Positions 24,076 to 32,752 of a DNA stretch of 64,000 nucleotides are shown piece after piece; position 1 is the stretch's first letter, and each line of letters starts with the position of its first letter. Below the pieces are notes generated by a model, which saw nothing but the letters and a program-made list of their open reading frames with translations, was not told where the DNA came from and searched no databases. The stretch covers positions 62,001-126,000 of the forward strand of contig NZ_JNWV01000002.1 of the NCBI RefSeq assembly GCF_000716535.1. The letters are read 5' to 3'. This stretch comes from Streptomyces flaveolus (GTDB lineage: Bacteria; Actinomycetota; Actinomycetes; Streptomycetales; Streptomycetaceae). A program made the position numbers and the translations under genes.

Positions 24076-26754
24076 TCACAGGAGCCCCAGTTCCCGCGCG
24101 CGGCGCACCGCGTCGTGACGCCGGTTCACGGCGAGTTTCCGGTAGGCGCTCTTGAGATGGGTCTTGACCGTGTTGACCGACACATACAGGTCGGCGGCGA
24201 TCTCCTCCGTCGACATCAACTGCGCCAGTCGGCACAGGACGTCGCGTTCGCGCCCGCTGAGCTGCTCGACGACAGGAAGCACCGGCCGATCGCCGGTCCG
24301 CGCCGGGTCCCCGGGACTAGCGGGACCGGAGGGCAGCCAACCGTCGGCCAGTGCGTCCAACGGCACACTGCGCAGCCACGGCGCGGCTTCCACGAAGGGG
24401 CGTCGCAGCCGCTCGCGTCGGGCGTCCCGCAGCGCCCGGGAGACGAGCCCGCGCTGGGCGGCGTAGTCTCCGCCCTCGCCTGCCAGCCGGGCTCTGAGCA
24501 GTGTGGCCCGTACGGTGACGGCGGGGCCGAGGTCGCCGTGCGGCCGCACTCCGTCGAGCAGTTCGGCCGCAGCTCCGGGTCTGCCCGCGGCCAGCTCTGC
24601 CTGCGCGGCTCCCACGAGGCAGACCGGTTCGCCGCCGGGCGCTTCCTCCAGCAGCTTGACGGCCATCTCCGGACGCCCCTCGGCGAGGTGAGCGGCGGCG
24701 GCCACGGACGCCGTGTGCGCTTCGGCCCAGGGGCACGGCACGTCGGCCACGACGGCCAGGTCCGCCGCTTCGAGCGCGGCCTGTGTGTCCCCGCGGGCCA
24801 GCAGGACCCGCCCGGTGACGATCGCCCGCGCCGCTTGCGTCACCGGGTCACGCGGCGGGCACCGCGTGTCCACCGCGGCGTCGAGGAGCACCTGGGCCCG
24901 GTCCAGCTCGTGGCGTTCGACCGCCACCGCGGCCAGGACCAGTGATGCCAGCTCCGGCCCGGGCGCCGAAAGCGGGCAGGCCCGGTCCGCCTCGGTGACG
25001 GCGGCCGACGCCTTGCGCTCGGCTCTGCCCGGCCGGCCCTTCAGGTAGTCGATCAGGGCCAGGTGGCCGAGGCACTCCTGACGTGCCTGCGCCGGTGCCC
25101 CCGCCCGGCCGGAGTCGACCACCGTGGTCAGGGCCGCCTGGGCATCCCGGATCCGGCCCGCCCACAAGCGTGCCGAGCCGAGGTGGGTCAGCAGGAGCGC
25201 GATCAGCTCGGGGTGCGCCTCGAGAAGCCCGCCGGGCACTTCGCGCCGGAGCTCCTCCGCGGTCCGTGCCGCCGCTTCCGCCCGTCCCGGCGCGCCCGCC
25301 AGACGCGCCGCCAGAGCTTCCAGGAAGGCCCAGCTCAGCCGGGCCGCGGCCAGGTCGGCCGGATCGCTCTCGGACGGTCCGTTCCGCGGCTCCAGGGCCC
25401 GTGCCGCCCGTCGCAGGCGGGAAGAACCGCGCTCGACGTCGCAACGGGACAGATCGCGGGCCGCGCGGACGAGGTCCGTGGCCGGACTGGTGGGCTCGGG
25501 TCCCATGCACGAGATCAGCCGGGACAGATCATCGCGGTGGAGGCCGGTGAAGACCTCCCCGATGGCGAGATCGCCGATGAGGGCACCGGCGGCGGTCTCC
25601 CAGTCCTGCGCAGCGGCTGCGTGGCCGAGCGTCTCGCCGAGTGACCCCGAGCGCCGCAGCCAGTGCGCCGCGCGGCGATGCAGTTCGGCTTCCAGCCCCG
25701 GGGAACGTACCCGGAGGTGGGCACGGAGGATCTCCCCGAACAGCGGATGGAGACGGAACCAGCCGCGCCCGAGGTACTCGACGAAGGCGTTCTGGCGGTG
25801 CAGATCGGTCAGGACGCGTTCGGCGTCGGTGCGCCCGGTGAGGGCGTTGGCGAGATCGGGGCTGAAGCGATCGAGGACACTGACCCGCAGCAGCAGGTCC
25901 TGCGTCTGGGGCGTCTGCCGCTTGAGCACCTCGGCCAGCAGGAAGTCGGCGATCGTGGTGCGGTCGGCCTCGAACTCCTTCAGATACGTCCGCTGGTCCG
26001 TCTCTCCCCGCGCGGCCAGCGCGCACAGCCGCAGCCCGGCTGCCCAGCCCCGGGTCCGCTCCACCAGCGCGCCCACGTCGCCGGCCGGGAGACGCAGGCC
26101 GTGCAGCGCCAGGAGCTCGGCTGCTTCGTCGGGGGTGAAGGCCAGCTCGGCGCCCCTGATCTCCGTGACGGTGCCGGCCGCCCGGTAGCGGTGCAGCGGG
26201 AGGAGGGGCTCGGTGCGCGTGACGAGAACCAGGTGCATGCCGCTGCCGGCCTGCTGGAGGACGAAGTCGAGCTGGTCCGCGATCTCCGGGTCGGTCACGC
26301 GATCGTATTCGTCGATGATCAGGGTCACCGGGGCCTTGCGGGCGCTCAGCTCGGCCGCGAGCCGCGTGAGCAGCCTGTCGTCCGCGCGGCCGGCTTCGGC
26401 GGGGAAACCGACGTCGGCGGACGGTGGCACGCCGGCGAGGTGCAGGGCCTTCAGGAGGTACGCCCAGAAGGTGCCGCCTCCCCTGTCCGCCACCTGGGCG
26501 GTGAGCCAGGCGACGGGACCGTCCTGGGCCGAGGCCCAGTCAGCGGTCAGCAGCGTCTTTCCCGCCCCCGCGGATCCGTGGACCACCGTCAACGGCGTCA
26601 GCAGGGCCTCGTCGAGGTGAACGACCAGCCGGTCGCGCCGCAGGAACGTCACGGAACGCGTCGGTACGGCGAACTGCGTCCGGAGAAACGGATCCCCCCG
26701 GGGGTCGGCATGCGAGGGGGCCGGCGCCGGTCCGTTCCTGCCCGGTACGGCCAT
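24076..26754 (-). CDS. LuxR-family LAL (MalT-like) ATP-dependent regulator
   Basis: A regulator of about 890 residues. The N-terminal STAND/AAA-type ATPase has Walker A GSAGAGKT and a Walker B-like VTLIIDEYD. The centre is a long alpha-helical TPR-like region rich in Ala and Leu. The C-terminus is a LuxR helix-turn-helix (LSGRERDVLCRLAQLMSTEE then VSVNTVKTHLKSAYRKL). Such proteins bind an inducer, hydrolyse ATP, oligomerise and activate transcription. Start: ATG at 26754, or GTG 15 bases upstream. Target genes are unknown; neighbours on the same strand are unrelated. Confidence 0.92.
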   Translation of the reverse strand: MAVPGRNGPAPAPSHADPRGDPFLRTQFAVPTRSVTFLRRDRLVVHLDEALLTPLTVVHGSAGAGKTLLTADWASAQDGPVAWLTAQVADRGGGTFWAYLLKALHLAGVPPSADVGFPAEAGRADDRLLTRLAAELSARKAPVTLIIDEYDRVTDPEIADQLDFVLQQAGSGMHLVLVTRTEPLLPLHRYRAAGTVTEIRGAELAFTPDEAAELLALHGLRLPAGDVGALVERTRGWAAGLRLCALAARGETDQRTYLKEFEADRTTIADFLLAEVLKRQTPQTQDLLLRVSVLDRFSPDLANALTGRTDAERVLTDLHRQNAFVEYLGRGWFRLHPLFGEILRAHLRVRSPGLEAELHRRAAHWLRRSGSLGETLGHAAAAQDWETAAGALIGDLAIGEVFTGLHRDDLSRLISCMGPEPTSPATDLVRAARDLSRCDVERGSSRLRRAARALEPRNGPSESDPADLAAARLSWAFLEALAARLAGAPGRAEAAARTAEELRREVPGGLLEAHPELIALLLTHLGSARLWAGRIRDAQAALTTVVDSGRAGAPAQARQECLGHLALIDYLKGRPGRAERKASAAVTEADRACPLSAPGPELASLVLAAVAVERHELDRAQVLLDAAVDTRCPPRDPVTQAARAIVTGRVLLARGDTQAALEAADLAVVADVPCPWAEAHTASVAAAAHLAEGRPEMAVKLLEEAPGGEPVCLVGAAQAELAAGRPGAAAELLDGVRPHGDLGPAVTVRATLLRARLAGEGGDYAAQRGLVSRALRDARRERLRRPFVEAAPWLRSVPLDALADGWLPSGPASPGDPARTGDRPVLPVVEQLSGRERDVLCRLAQLMSTEEIAADLYVSVNTVKTHLKSAYRKLAVNRRHDAVRRARELGLL

Positions 26755-26844
26755 GCTGCTCACCACCACTCGTGATCGTCGGGGCCGCGGACGACGTTCC
26801 TCCTCGCCACCAGAGTGTTCCCGCGGCGTCGAACGAAACGGTGC

Positions 26845-27537
26845 TCATGGCGGCGTCTGGTCTCGCCGCTCCTCGCGAAGGTGCGTCAGTGGGGAAGTCC
26901 GTGGGCTGAGGCGGGTGGTGAGTCGGTGCTTCGCAGCGGCTGTCAGGTCGTCGAGACACCACTGAAGCCGGTTCAGGTCCGGGGCGAACTCCCCCTCCGC
27001 CACCTGGCCCAAGACGGTGGTGACCTCCTGGTCGAGGCCGGCCATGGCCGAGCGAACCTCGTCACTGTCGATGTCCTTCCAGGCGATGTCCCAGACCATG
27101 TGACACTCGTCGCTGTGCCTGACGGCTTCCTCCTGGATCCGGCGCCGATGCTCGGTCGAGTCCGACGCGCGGACCGACTGCGGTAGCCCGGCCACCCAGT
27201 CCCTCGTCGCACACACGCGCGTGAACTGCTCGTGGACCGCTTGTCGCTGCGCTTGAAGTCCCGACTTCTCGTCTCGGTGCCGCTGTCCCAAGGTTCTGAT
27301 CACGAAGTGAGCCGCCGCTCCCAGAAATCCTCCGCCAAGGGCGCCGCCCAGGCCGGCGAGCGCTGTTTCAAGCCTGATCACGCCTCCCAGTGAACGGCTT
27401 GCCGTGGTGCGTCCGGCGTTCCACGCCGAACGCATCACCCGTTGTGCCCGCAGGGGGAACGCGGTCGGTGGAGCGATGTCGAGGAGCCCCGCGGCCTTCC
27501 GGCCGTGCGGATCCCACGCGTATGCACACCTGATCAC
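26845..27537 (-). CDS. Hypothetical protein with one membrane segment
   Basis: Up to 230 residues. A Gly/Ala-rich hydrophobic stretch (LETALAGLGGALGGGFLGAAAHFVI) is followed by a charged, helical region with several Trp and His residues (HMVWDIAWKDIDSDE; LNRLQWCLDDLTAAAKHR). No family recognised. The true start may be further in, at the GTG just before the hydrophobic segment, where GGAGG is present. Codon use is less GC-extreme than its neighbours, a weak hint of recent acquisition. Confidence 0.55.
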   Translation of the reverse strand: MIRCAYAWDPHGRKAAGLLDIAPPTAFPLRAQRVMRSAWNAGRTTASRSLGGVIRLETALAGLGGALGGGFLGAAAHFVIRTLGQRHRDEKSGLQAQRQAVHEQFTRVCATRDWVAGLPQSVRASDSTEHRRRIQEEAVRHSDECHMVWDIAWKDIDSDEVRSAMAGLDQEVTTVLGQVAEGEFAPDLNRLQWCLDDLTAAAKHRLTTRLSPRTSPLTHLREERRDQTPP

Positions 27538-27817
27538 CCGTCAGTGATGTCGGCGTCGTCGGCGTTCGTCCGACCGCCGCCGCTCGTCGGACGAGGAGGC
27601 GTGTTCCGAGGAAACGCCTGGACAGGCCTGATGGCTAGTTCACGATTCAGCCATCTTTGGCGGGCCCGACCCTCACACTCATCGTGCGCGTGCCCCCCGC
27701 GGCTGTCGAATCGCAGGGCCGTCGGGATGCCGAGGGCGGGCGAGCGGAAATAGGATGGCCGTAGCGACGGTGCACGAAAGACACGTGCCCGCGGCAGTGG
27801 GCTCATGGAGGTGCACG
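27538..27817 (+). promoter_or_regulatory. Upstream region of the peroxidase/lipase operon
   Basis: 280 bp between the divergent hypothetical gene and the first operon gene. A -10-like TAGGAT lies at 27751-27756, about 60 bp before the ATG, in a locally AT-richer patch; a matching -35 is not clear. No coding sequence is seen. Confidence 0.35.
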
Positions 27818-28276
27818 ATGAGCCACGCCACCGACATTCGCACGAACCGGCTGCTGGACATGTCGCGGCCCGAGCTCGACCGGTTGTTCCGTTACTCCCC
27901 ACCCGGGGAGATACCCCGGGGAAAGGGCCTGGGGACGGTACTCCTGGGACTCGACCCGAAGATGAACGCCCTGGCCGCCGTGCTGGCACGCCGTCTCGCG
28001 TGGCAGGGCAAAGTCTTCGACCCCGACGGCCGTGGACTGCGCAATCTCGTCTCGCCGTTCGGGATCCGGGCGGTGCGGGCGCGGGTCTACCGGGACCAGA
28101 GCTGGTCGGACCAGGGCGCCTGCATCGTCCTCGACTACTCGCGCACCTCGCTCGTGGCCCACTGGATCCGGGACGAGATCCGCAGCGTCGGGCAGGGGGT
28201 CTACCTCGGCAACGTCTACTGGGGGCGGCGCAAAGTCCTGGATTTCAGCCTGACGTTCGGGGACGCGCGGACCTGA
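27818..28276 (+). CDS. Conserved hypothetical protein, first gene of peroxidase/lipase operon
   Basis: A 152-residue soluble protein of unknown function with a patterned beta-rich body (QGKVFDPDGRGLRN, GACIVLDYSRTSLVAHW, GVYLGNVYWGRRKVLDF). No signal peptide or membrane helix, and no family I can name. The start is the ATG at 27818 with ATGGAGGTG upstream. It begins a seven-gene plus-strand run; the gap to the next gene is 30 bp. Its constant company with haem oxygenase and lipase genes here suggests an accessory or lipid/haem-binding role, but that is inference only. Confidence 0.75.
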   Translation: MSHATDIRTNRLLDMSRPELDRLFRYSPPGEIPRGKGLGTVLLGLDPKMNALAAVLARRLAWQGKVFDPDGRGLRNLVSPFGIRAVRARVYRDQSWSDQGACIVLDYSRTSLVAHWIRDEIRSVGQGVYLGNVYWGRRKVLDFSLTFGDART

Positions 28277-28306
28277 AGTCCTGAGCGGAGGCGGAGGTGC
28301 TTGAAG

Positions 28307-29581
28307 ATGCCGTATCAGACGGCGGTCACCGTCCAGGCCGCCCTGCCGCCGGACCGGGTCGCCGAGGTGCGGGAAGTGCTGCACGAGGCCGGCCCGAAGA
28401 GTACGGCAGGGGAGTTGTTCCCCTTCGCCGAAATACCGGGCATCCACTTCGCACGCGTCGTCCTCGTTCCCGAGGGACCCGGCGGCGCCACAGCGGACAT
28501 GCCGCCCAGCGTCGTGTACATGAGCGAGGTGGACGGGCCCGTGGAGGCGCACCTCACCGATCTCGTCCGCAAGGCGGGAGACGGCCTGGACCGCGTGTTC
28601 GGGCACTGCGCCGGATATCCGGCGGACGGCTCCCCGGACGCGGCGCGCATCGACTGGCTGCGTTCCCATGTGGTGCCCTGCGCCGCCTTCTACGTCAACA
28701 CCGTCGGCAGGGGGCGGCAGCAGATCGAGCAGGAGGCCCTGCTGCGCGAGGTGATCGAGGAATTCCTCGACCGGAACGGACCGGCCCTGGCCGACCGGAG
28801 TCCTGTGGAGATCAGGGCCGCCGTCCAGGACCACGTCAGCGGTCGCGAGGACCTCGCCTGGGCCCGCACCGGGCCCGCGCCGTCCCCGCTCGGGTGGCGG
28901 ATCCGCCGGGCCGCCCACCTGGTCGGTGTCCCGCTCGCCGGCCTGGTGCTGCTGCCGCTGCTCGCGGGCGCCCTGCCGGTCTGGGCCGTCCTGCTCAGGC
29001 GGCACGAGCGCCGCGACGTCCCCGACGACGCCCGTCCGAGCCACGACCGCATACGCGAACTCGCGGGCTGCGAGGATTTCGTGGCGCAGAACCCGTTCAC
29101 CGCCGTCGGCTCCGTCAAGGCCGGACCGTTCCGGCGGATCACGCTCACCACCGTCCTGTTCGTCGTGGACTACGGCGTACGCCACATCTTCGACCGGGGT
29201 GACCTCGCCGGGGTCAAGACGATCCACTTCGCCCGCTGGCTGTTCGTCGACGGGAAACGGCGGGTGATCTTCGCCAGCAACTACGACGGCAGCCTCGAAA
29301 GCTACATGGACGACTTCATCGACAAGGTGGCCTGGGGGCTCAACGCCGTCTTCAGCAACGGCCTCGGCTATCCACGGGTGCGGTGGCTCCTGCTGGACGG
29401 TGCCAGGGACGAGCAGGCCTTCAAGAACTACCTGCGGTGCCACCAGGTGCCGACGCAGGTCTGGTACTCCGCGTACGACACCTCGACCGCGCACGACCTC
29501 GACATCAACGCCCGCATCCGGGCAGGCCTCTTCGGGCACCTCGGCCCCGCCGAGACGGAGGCCTGGCTCGCCCTGTTCTGA
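28307..29581 (+). CDS. Uncharacterised duplicated-domain protein of the peroxidase/lipase operon
   Basis: A 424-residue protein that looks like two copies of one domain. The first half has IPGIHFARVVLVPE and later LDRVFGHCAGYP; the second has VKTIHFARWLFVDG, NYDGSLESYMDDFIDK and LNAVFSNGLGYP. A hydrophobic stretch (about residues 205-235, PLAGLVLLPLLAGALPVWAVLL) links the halves and may anchor it in the membrane. The beta-alpha pattern resembles a ferredoxin-like fold, as in DyP peroxidases, but no haem ligand is evident. The ATG at 28307 has GGAGG nine bases upstream; a TTG at 28301 is the alternative. The DyP gene follows after 25 bp. Confidence 0.75.
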   Translation: MPYQTAVTVQAALPPDRVAEVREVLHEAGPKSTAGELFPFAEIPGIHFARVVLVPEGPGGATADMPPSVVYMSEVDGPVEAHLTDLVRKAGDGLDRVFGHCAGYPADGSPDAARIDWLRSHVVPCAAFYVNTVGRGRQQIEQEALLREVIEEFLDRNGPALADRSPVEIRAAVQDHVSGREDLAWARTGPAPSPLGWRIRRAAHLVGVPLAGLVLLPLLAGALPVWAVLLRRHERRDVPDDARPSHDRIRELAGCEDFVAQNPFTAVGSVKAGPFRRITLTTVLFVVDYGVRHIFDRGDLAGVKTIHFARWLFVDGKRRVIFASNYDGSLESYMDDFIDKVAWGLNAVFSNGLGYPRVRWLLLDGARDEQAFKNYLRCHQVPTQVWYSAYDTSTAHDLDINARIRAGLFGHLGPAETEAWLALF

Positions 29582-29606
29582 AGGGCTCCGAAGGAAGGGT
29601 GACACC

Positions 29607-31037
29607 ATGACGACGCCACTGGAACTCGACGACATCCAGGGCCTGGTCACCCGCGGCTACCGCACCCTGACGTCGGCCTCCTTCCTGGTGCTCGCCACCG
29701 CCGGGCCGGCGGCCACCGCCCGCGCCGCGCTGGGGCGGCTGGCGTCCCGCGTGACGAACGGCCTCTCCGACCCCTCGGACACCGCGGTCAACGTGGCCCT
29801 CACCTCGGACGGTCTGCGGCGCCTGGGACTGGAGACACCCGAACTGGACCGGTTCCCGTACGAGTTCGTCGTAGGCATGACCGATCCCGACCGCAGCCGC
29901 TTCCTCGGGGACGTCGGGGAGAACGCCCCCCGGCACTGGCAGTGGGGTGGCCCGGCCGGTCCGCCCGTGCACGTCCTGGTGATGCTCTACGCGCGCGACG
30001 GGCAGGGACTGCGGCAACTGGAGGACGAGACACGCCGGGAGGTCCTGGCCCCCGGCGCGTTCACCGAGACCGTACGGCTGGGCACCGACGAGCTGACCGG
30101 CCGTGAACCCTTCGGCTTCCGTGACGGCATCTCCCAGCCCCTCGTCGAGGGCCTGCCCAAGGCCATGGCGGCGGCCCCCGTCGGTGACACGGACGGTGAG
30201 CAGGTGGTCAGGGCGGGGGAGTTCGTCCTCGGTTACCCCAACGAGTACGGGCTGCTGACGGACCGCCCGCTGCTGCCGCCCCGCTACGACCCCCTCGGCG
30301 TGCTGCCCCGCACGCCCGAGGGCGGCGCCGACATCGGGCGCAACGGCAGCTACCTGGTCTTCCGGCAGCTCCGCCAGGACGTCGAGGCATTCCGGGACTA
30401 CCTCGACGCGGAGACACGGCGCCCCGACGGCAGCAGCGACCCCGCCGCACAGGAGGCACTCGCCGCGCGCATGGTGGGTCGCTGGCCCGGCGGCGCACCT
30501 CTGGTCCGGGCGCCCGACCACGACGACCCCGCACTGGCGACGGACAACGGCTTCGGCTACCACGCCACGGACCCGGCCGGTCTGCGCTGTCCGCTCGGCG
30601 CCCACATCCGCCGGGCCAACCCCCGTGACTCCCTCGATCCCCGCCCGGGTTCCGCCGATTCGGTCGCCGTCGGACGCCGCCACCGGCTGCTCCGCCGCGG
30701 CCGGCCCTACGGTCCCGACGGCACGGACGACGGCCCGGACGCACGCGGACTGCACTTCGTCGGACTGAACGCCAACATTTCCCGCCAGTTCGAGTTCATC
30801 CAGCACACCTGGCTCGACAACCCGAACTTCAACGGGCTCCACGACGGCCCCGACCCGATCCTCGCGCCGCGCCAGGAACGCCGTGCCACATTCACCGAGC
30901 AGGCCAGGCCGTTCCGCACCCGTCACCTCGGCCTCCCGCAGTTCGTCACCGTTCAGGGCGGCGCCTACTTCTTCCTCCCGGGCCTGAAGGCGCTGCACTA
31001 CCTCTGCACGGCCGTACCCGGGGGTGGACGGCGGTGA
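29607..31037 (+). CDS. DyP-type peroxidase
   Basis: A 476-residue dye-decolourising-type haem peroxidase. The hallmark GxxDG motif appears in GFRDGISQP with catalytic Asp173, and the proximal haem ligand is His333 in CPLGAHIRRANPRDS. The C-terminus shows the usual aromatic core (GAYFFLPGL). It is longer than the roughly 310-residue B-type enzymes, so it fits the longer DyP branch. No Tat or Sec signal is present, so it acts inside the cell. DyP enzymes oxidise bulky phenolics, dyes or other reductants with peroxide; here fatty-acid hydroperoxide is a possible oxidant, inferred from neighbours. Its stop overlaps the next GTG start by 4 bp. Confidence 0.9.
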   Translation: MTTPLELDDIQGLVTRGYRTLTSASFLVLATAGPAATARAALGRLASRVTNGLSDPSDTAVNVALTSDGLRRLGLETPELDRFPYEFVVGMTDPDRSRFLGDVGENAPRHWQWGGPAGPPVHVLVMLYARDGQGLRQLEDETRREVLAPGAFTETVRLGTDELTGREPFGFRDGISQPLVEGLPKAMAAAPVGDTDGEQVVRAGEFVLGYPNEYGLLTDRPLLPPRYDPLGVLPRTPEGGADIGRNGSYLVFRQLRQDVEAFRDYLDAETRRPDGSSDPAAQEALAARMVGRWPGGAPLVRAPDHDDPALATDNGFGYHATDPAGLRCPLGAHIRRANPRDSLDPRPGSADSVAVGRRHRLLRRGRPYGPDGTDDGPDARGLHFVGLNANISRQFEFIQHTWLDNPNFNGLHDGPDPILAPRQERRATFTEQARPFRTRHLGLPQFVTVQGGAYFFLPGLKALHYLCTAVPGGGRR

Positions 31038-32197
31038 ACGCCGGGCGGCGACTCAACGACGCGCTCCTGGGATGCGTCCTGCTGGAGCGGCGCATCGACC
31101 CCTACCTGCGCCCGCTGTTCGACCGGACCCTCCTGCGTCCCCTCCAGGCCGCCGTGCAGTGGTGCGTCAACGTGCGCCGCCGGGACGAGCGCCTGGGCCT
31201 CGCCGAAGAGCGGGCCGTGCCGGGCGAGGCGGCTCTCGCCGAGGCCATCGCACAGCAGATGACCCGCTTCGTCCGGCGCCAGTACCGGCCGGGCCAGGCC
31301 CAACGGGCCGGCAACACCAAGACCTACGGGGTCGTCCACGCGGACTTCACCGTCCGCGACGACCTGCCCACACGGCTGCGGCACGGTGTGTTCCGCACCC
31401 CCGCCACCTACCGCGCCTGGGTCCGCTTCGCGGGTCCCGGCCCCCTCGCGCCGCCCGACATCAAGGACAACGGGATCCTCAGCATCGGCGTCAAACTCCT
31501 CGGCGTCGGCGGCGAGAAGCTGCTCGACGACGAGCGGTGGACCCAGGACTTCACCGGCATCAGCGCGCCGACCTTCACCACGCCCGACGTCGTCGAGAAC
31601 CTCAGGCTCCAACGGCACGTCTTCGCGGGCACCCCGGTCCTGTACTTCCTCGACCCCGCGCACCCGCACCTCTGCGACATGATCATGCAGGGGCTGTACG
31701 CGAAGACCCAGACCAGCCCGCTGGAGGCCCGCTACTGGAGCTGCGCACCGTACCTCCTCGGGGCGGGCCAGGCCATGCAGTACTCCATCGTGCCCCGCGA
31801 GCGGACCCGCAGCCGGGTGCCCTTTCACCCGCCCGACGACTACCTGCGGCAGGCCCTGGCCACCGCACTGCGACAAGGCGACGTCTACTTCGACTTCCTC
31901 GTCCAGGTGCAGACGGACGCCCACCGGATGCCGGTCGAGAACGCGTCCGTGGTGTGGCCCGAACGCCTCTCGCCGTTCGTGCCGGTGGCCACCCTGCGCC
32001 TGTTCCGGCAGGAGTGCGATGCGGCGGACCAGTTCGCCCGTGCCGACCGGCTGTCCTTCAACCCCTGGCACGCCGTGCCCGAACACCGGCCGCTCGGCAA
32101 CCAGAACCGTGCCCGCCGCACGATCTATCTGCGGCTCGCGCGGCTCAGACAGACCATGAACGGCACGCCGCACCAGGAGCCCGGAGAGGAGGGATGA
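31034..32197 (+). CDS. Catalase-like haem protein (catalase-family, y4iL/SrpA-like)
   Basis: A 387-residue catalase-superfamily protein, shorter than true catalases. A distal His is expected at residue 102 (TKTYGVVHADFTV), followed by YRAWVRFAG and NGILSIGVKLLG. The C-terminal FNPWHAVPEHRPLG replaces the catalase segment that normally carries the proximal Tyr; no Tyr is visible at that place. Relatives of this fold include allene oxide synthases acting on fatty-acid hydroperoxides. Starts at GTG, sharing GTGA with the DyP stop, so the two are coupled. Likely role: dehydration or breakdown of hydroperoxides made by the downstream oxygenase (inference). Confidence 0.85.
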   Translation: MNAGRRLNDALLGCVLLERRIDPYLRPLFDRTLLRPLQAAVQWCVNVRRRDERLGLAEERAVPGEAALAEAIAQQMTRFVRRQYRPGQAQRAGNTKTYGVVHADFTVRDDLPTRLRHGVFRTPATYRAWVRFAGPGPLAPPDIKDNGILSIGVKLLGVGGEKLLDDERWTQDFTGISAPTFTTPDVVENLRLQRHVFAGTPVLYFLDPAHPHLCDMIMQGLYAKTQTSPLEARYWSCAPYLLGAGQAMQYSIVPRERTRSRVPFHPPDDYLRQALATALRQGDVYFDFLVQVQTDAHRMPVENASVVWPERLSPFVPVATLRLFRQECDAADQFARADRLSFNPWHAVPEHRPLGNQNRARRTIYLRLARLRQTMNGTPHQEPGEEG

Positions 32198-32307
32198 CAG
32201 GCCGGCGGCCGCCCCGCGACCCCGACGGGCGCATCGGGACCGCATCCCATATCGTAGGAACCAGGGCGTGAACATCCTCTGGATGCCCGCCTGGAAGGGA
32301 CGCTGAG

Positions 32308-32697
32308 ATGGACGTGCGGACAGCCGCGCGCGGTTCTCTGGCCGTCATCCGACTGGTGAACGGCGCAGCGGCGCTGGTGACCCCGCAAGTGATGGCCCGC
32401 CGTCTGGGCGCGGACCCCGGACAGCCCGCCCTGGTCTACGTGCTTCGCATGTTCGGCGTGCGCACCGTTGTCATCGGAGCCCGACTGCTGTTCCCCGCGG
32501 ACGCGGACGAACTCGACCGGGAGCTGCGGACCGGCACGCTCATCCACGCGAGTGACGCCCTGGCAGCCGCCTGCGCCGGCCGCGAGGGCCTGCTCCCGCG
32601 CCGCATGGCCGCCGCGGCCACGGCGATCTCGACGGTCAACGTCGCCCTGACCCTCGTCGCCCGGGGGTGGCCGTGCCGGCTGCCGGACGTCCGCTGA
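32308..32697 (+). CDS. Small hydrophobic conserved protein
   Basis: A 129-residue, Ala/Leu-rich protein with probable membrane helices (about 10-30, 42-62 and 95-118). The pattern LVYVLRMFGVRTVVIGARLLFP resembles small membrane proteins of unknown function (DUF4267-like), but I cannot confirm the family. It sits between the catalase-like and oxygenase genes with gaps of 110 and 55 bp and probably belongs to the same transcript. Confidence 0.65.
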   Translation: MDVRTAARGSLAVIRLVNGAAALVTPQVMARRLGADPGQPALVYVLRMFGVRTVVIGARLLFPADADELDRELRTGTLIHASDALAAACAGREGLLPRRMAAAATAISTVNVALTLVARGWPCRLPDVR

Positions 32698-32752
32698 CGC
32701 CGTAGCCGCCGCGCCGGGCCTCCCGGGATGGGACGCCGGAAGGAATCCCCTC

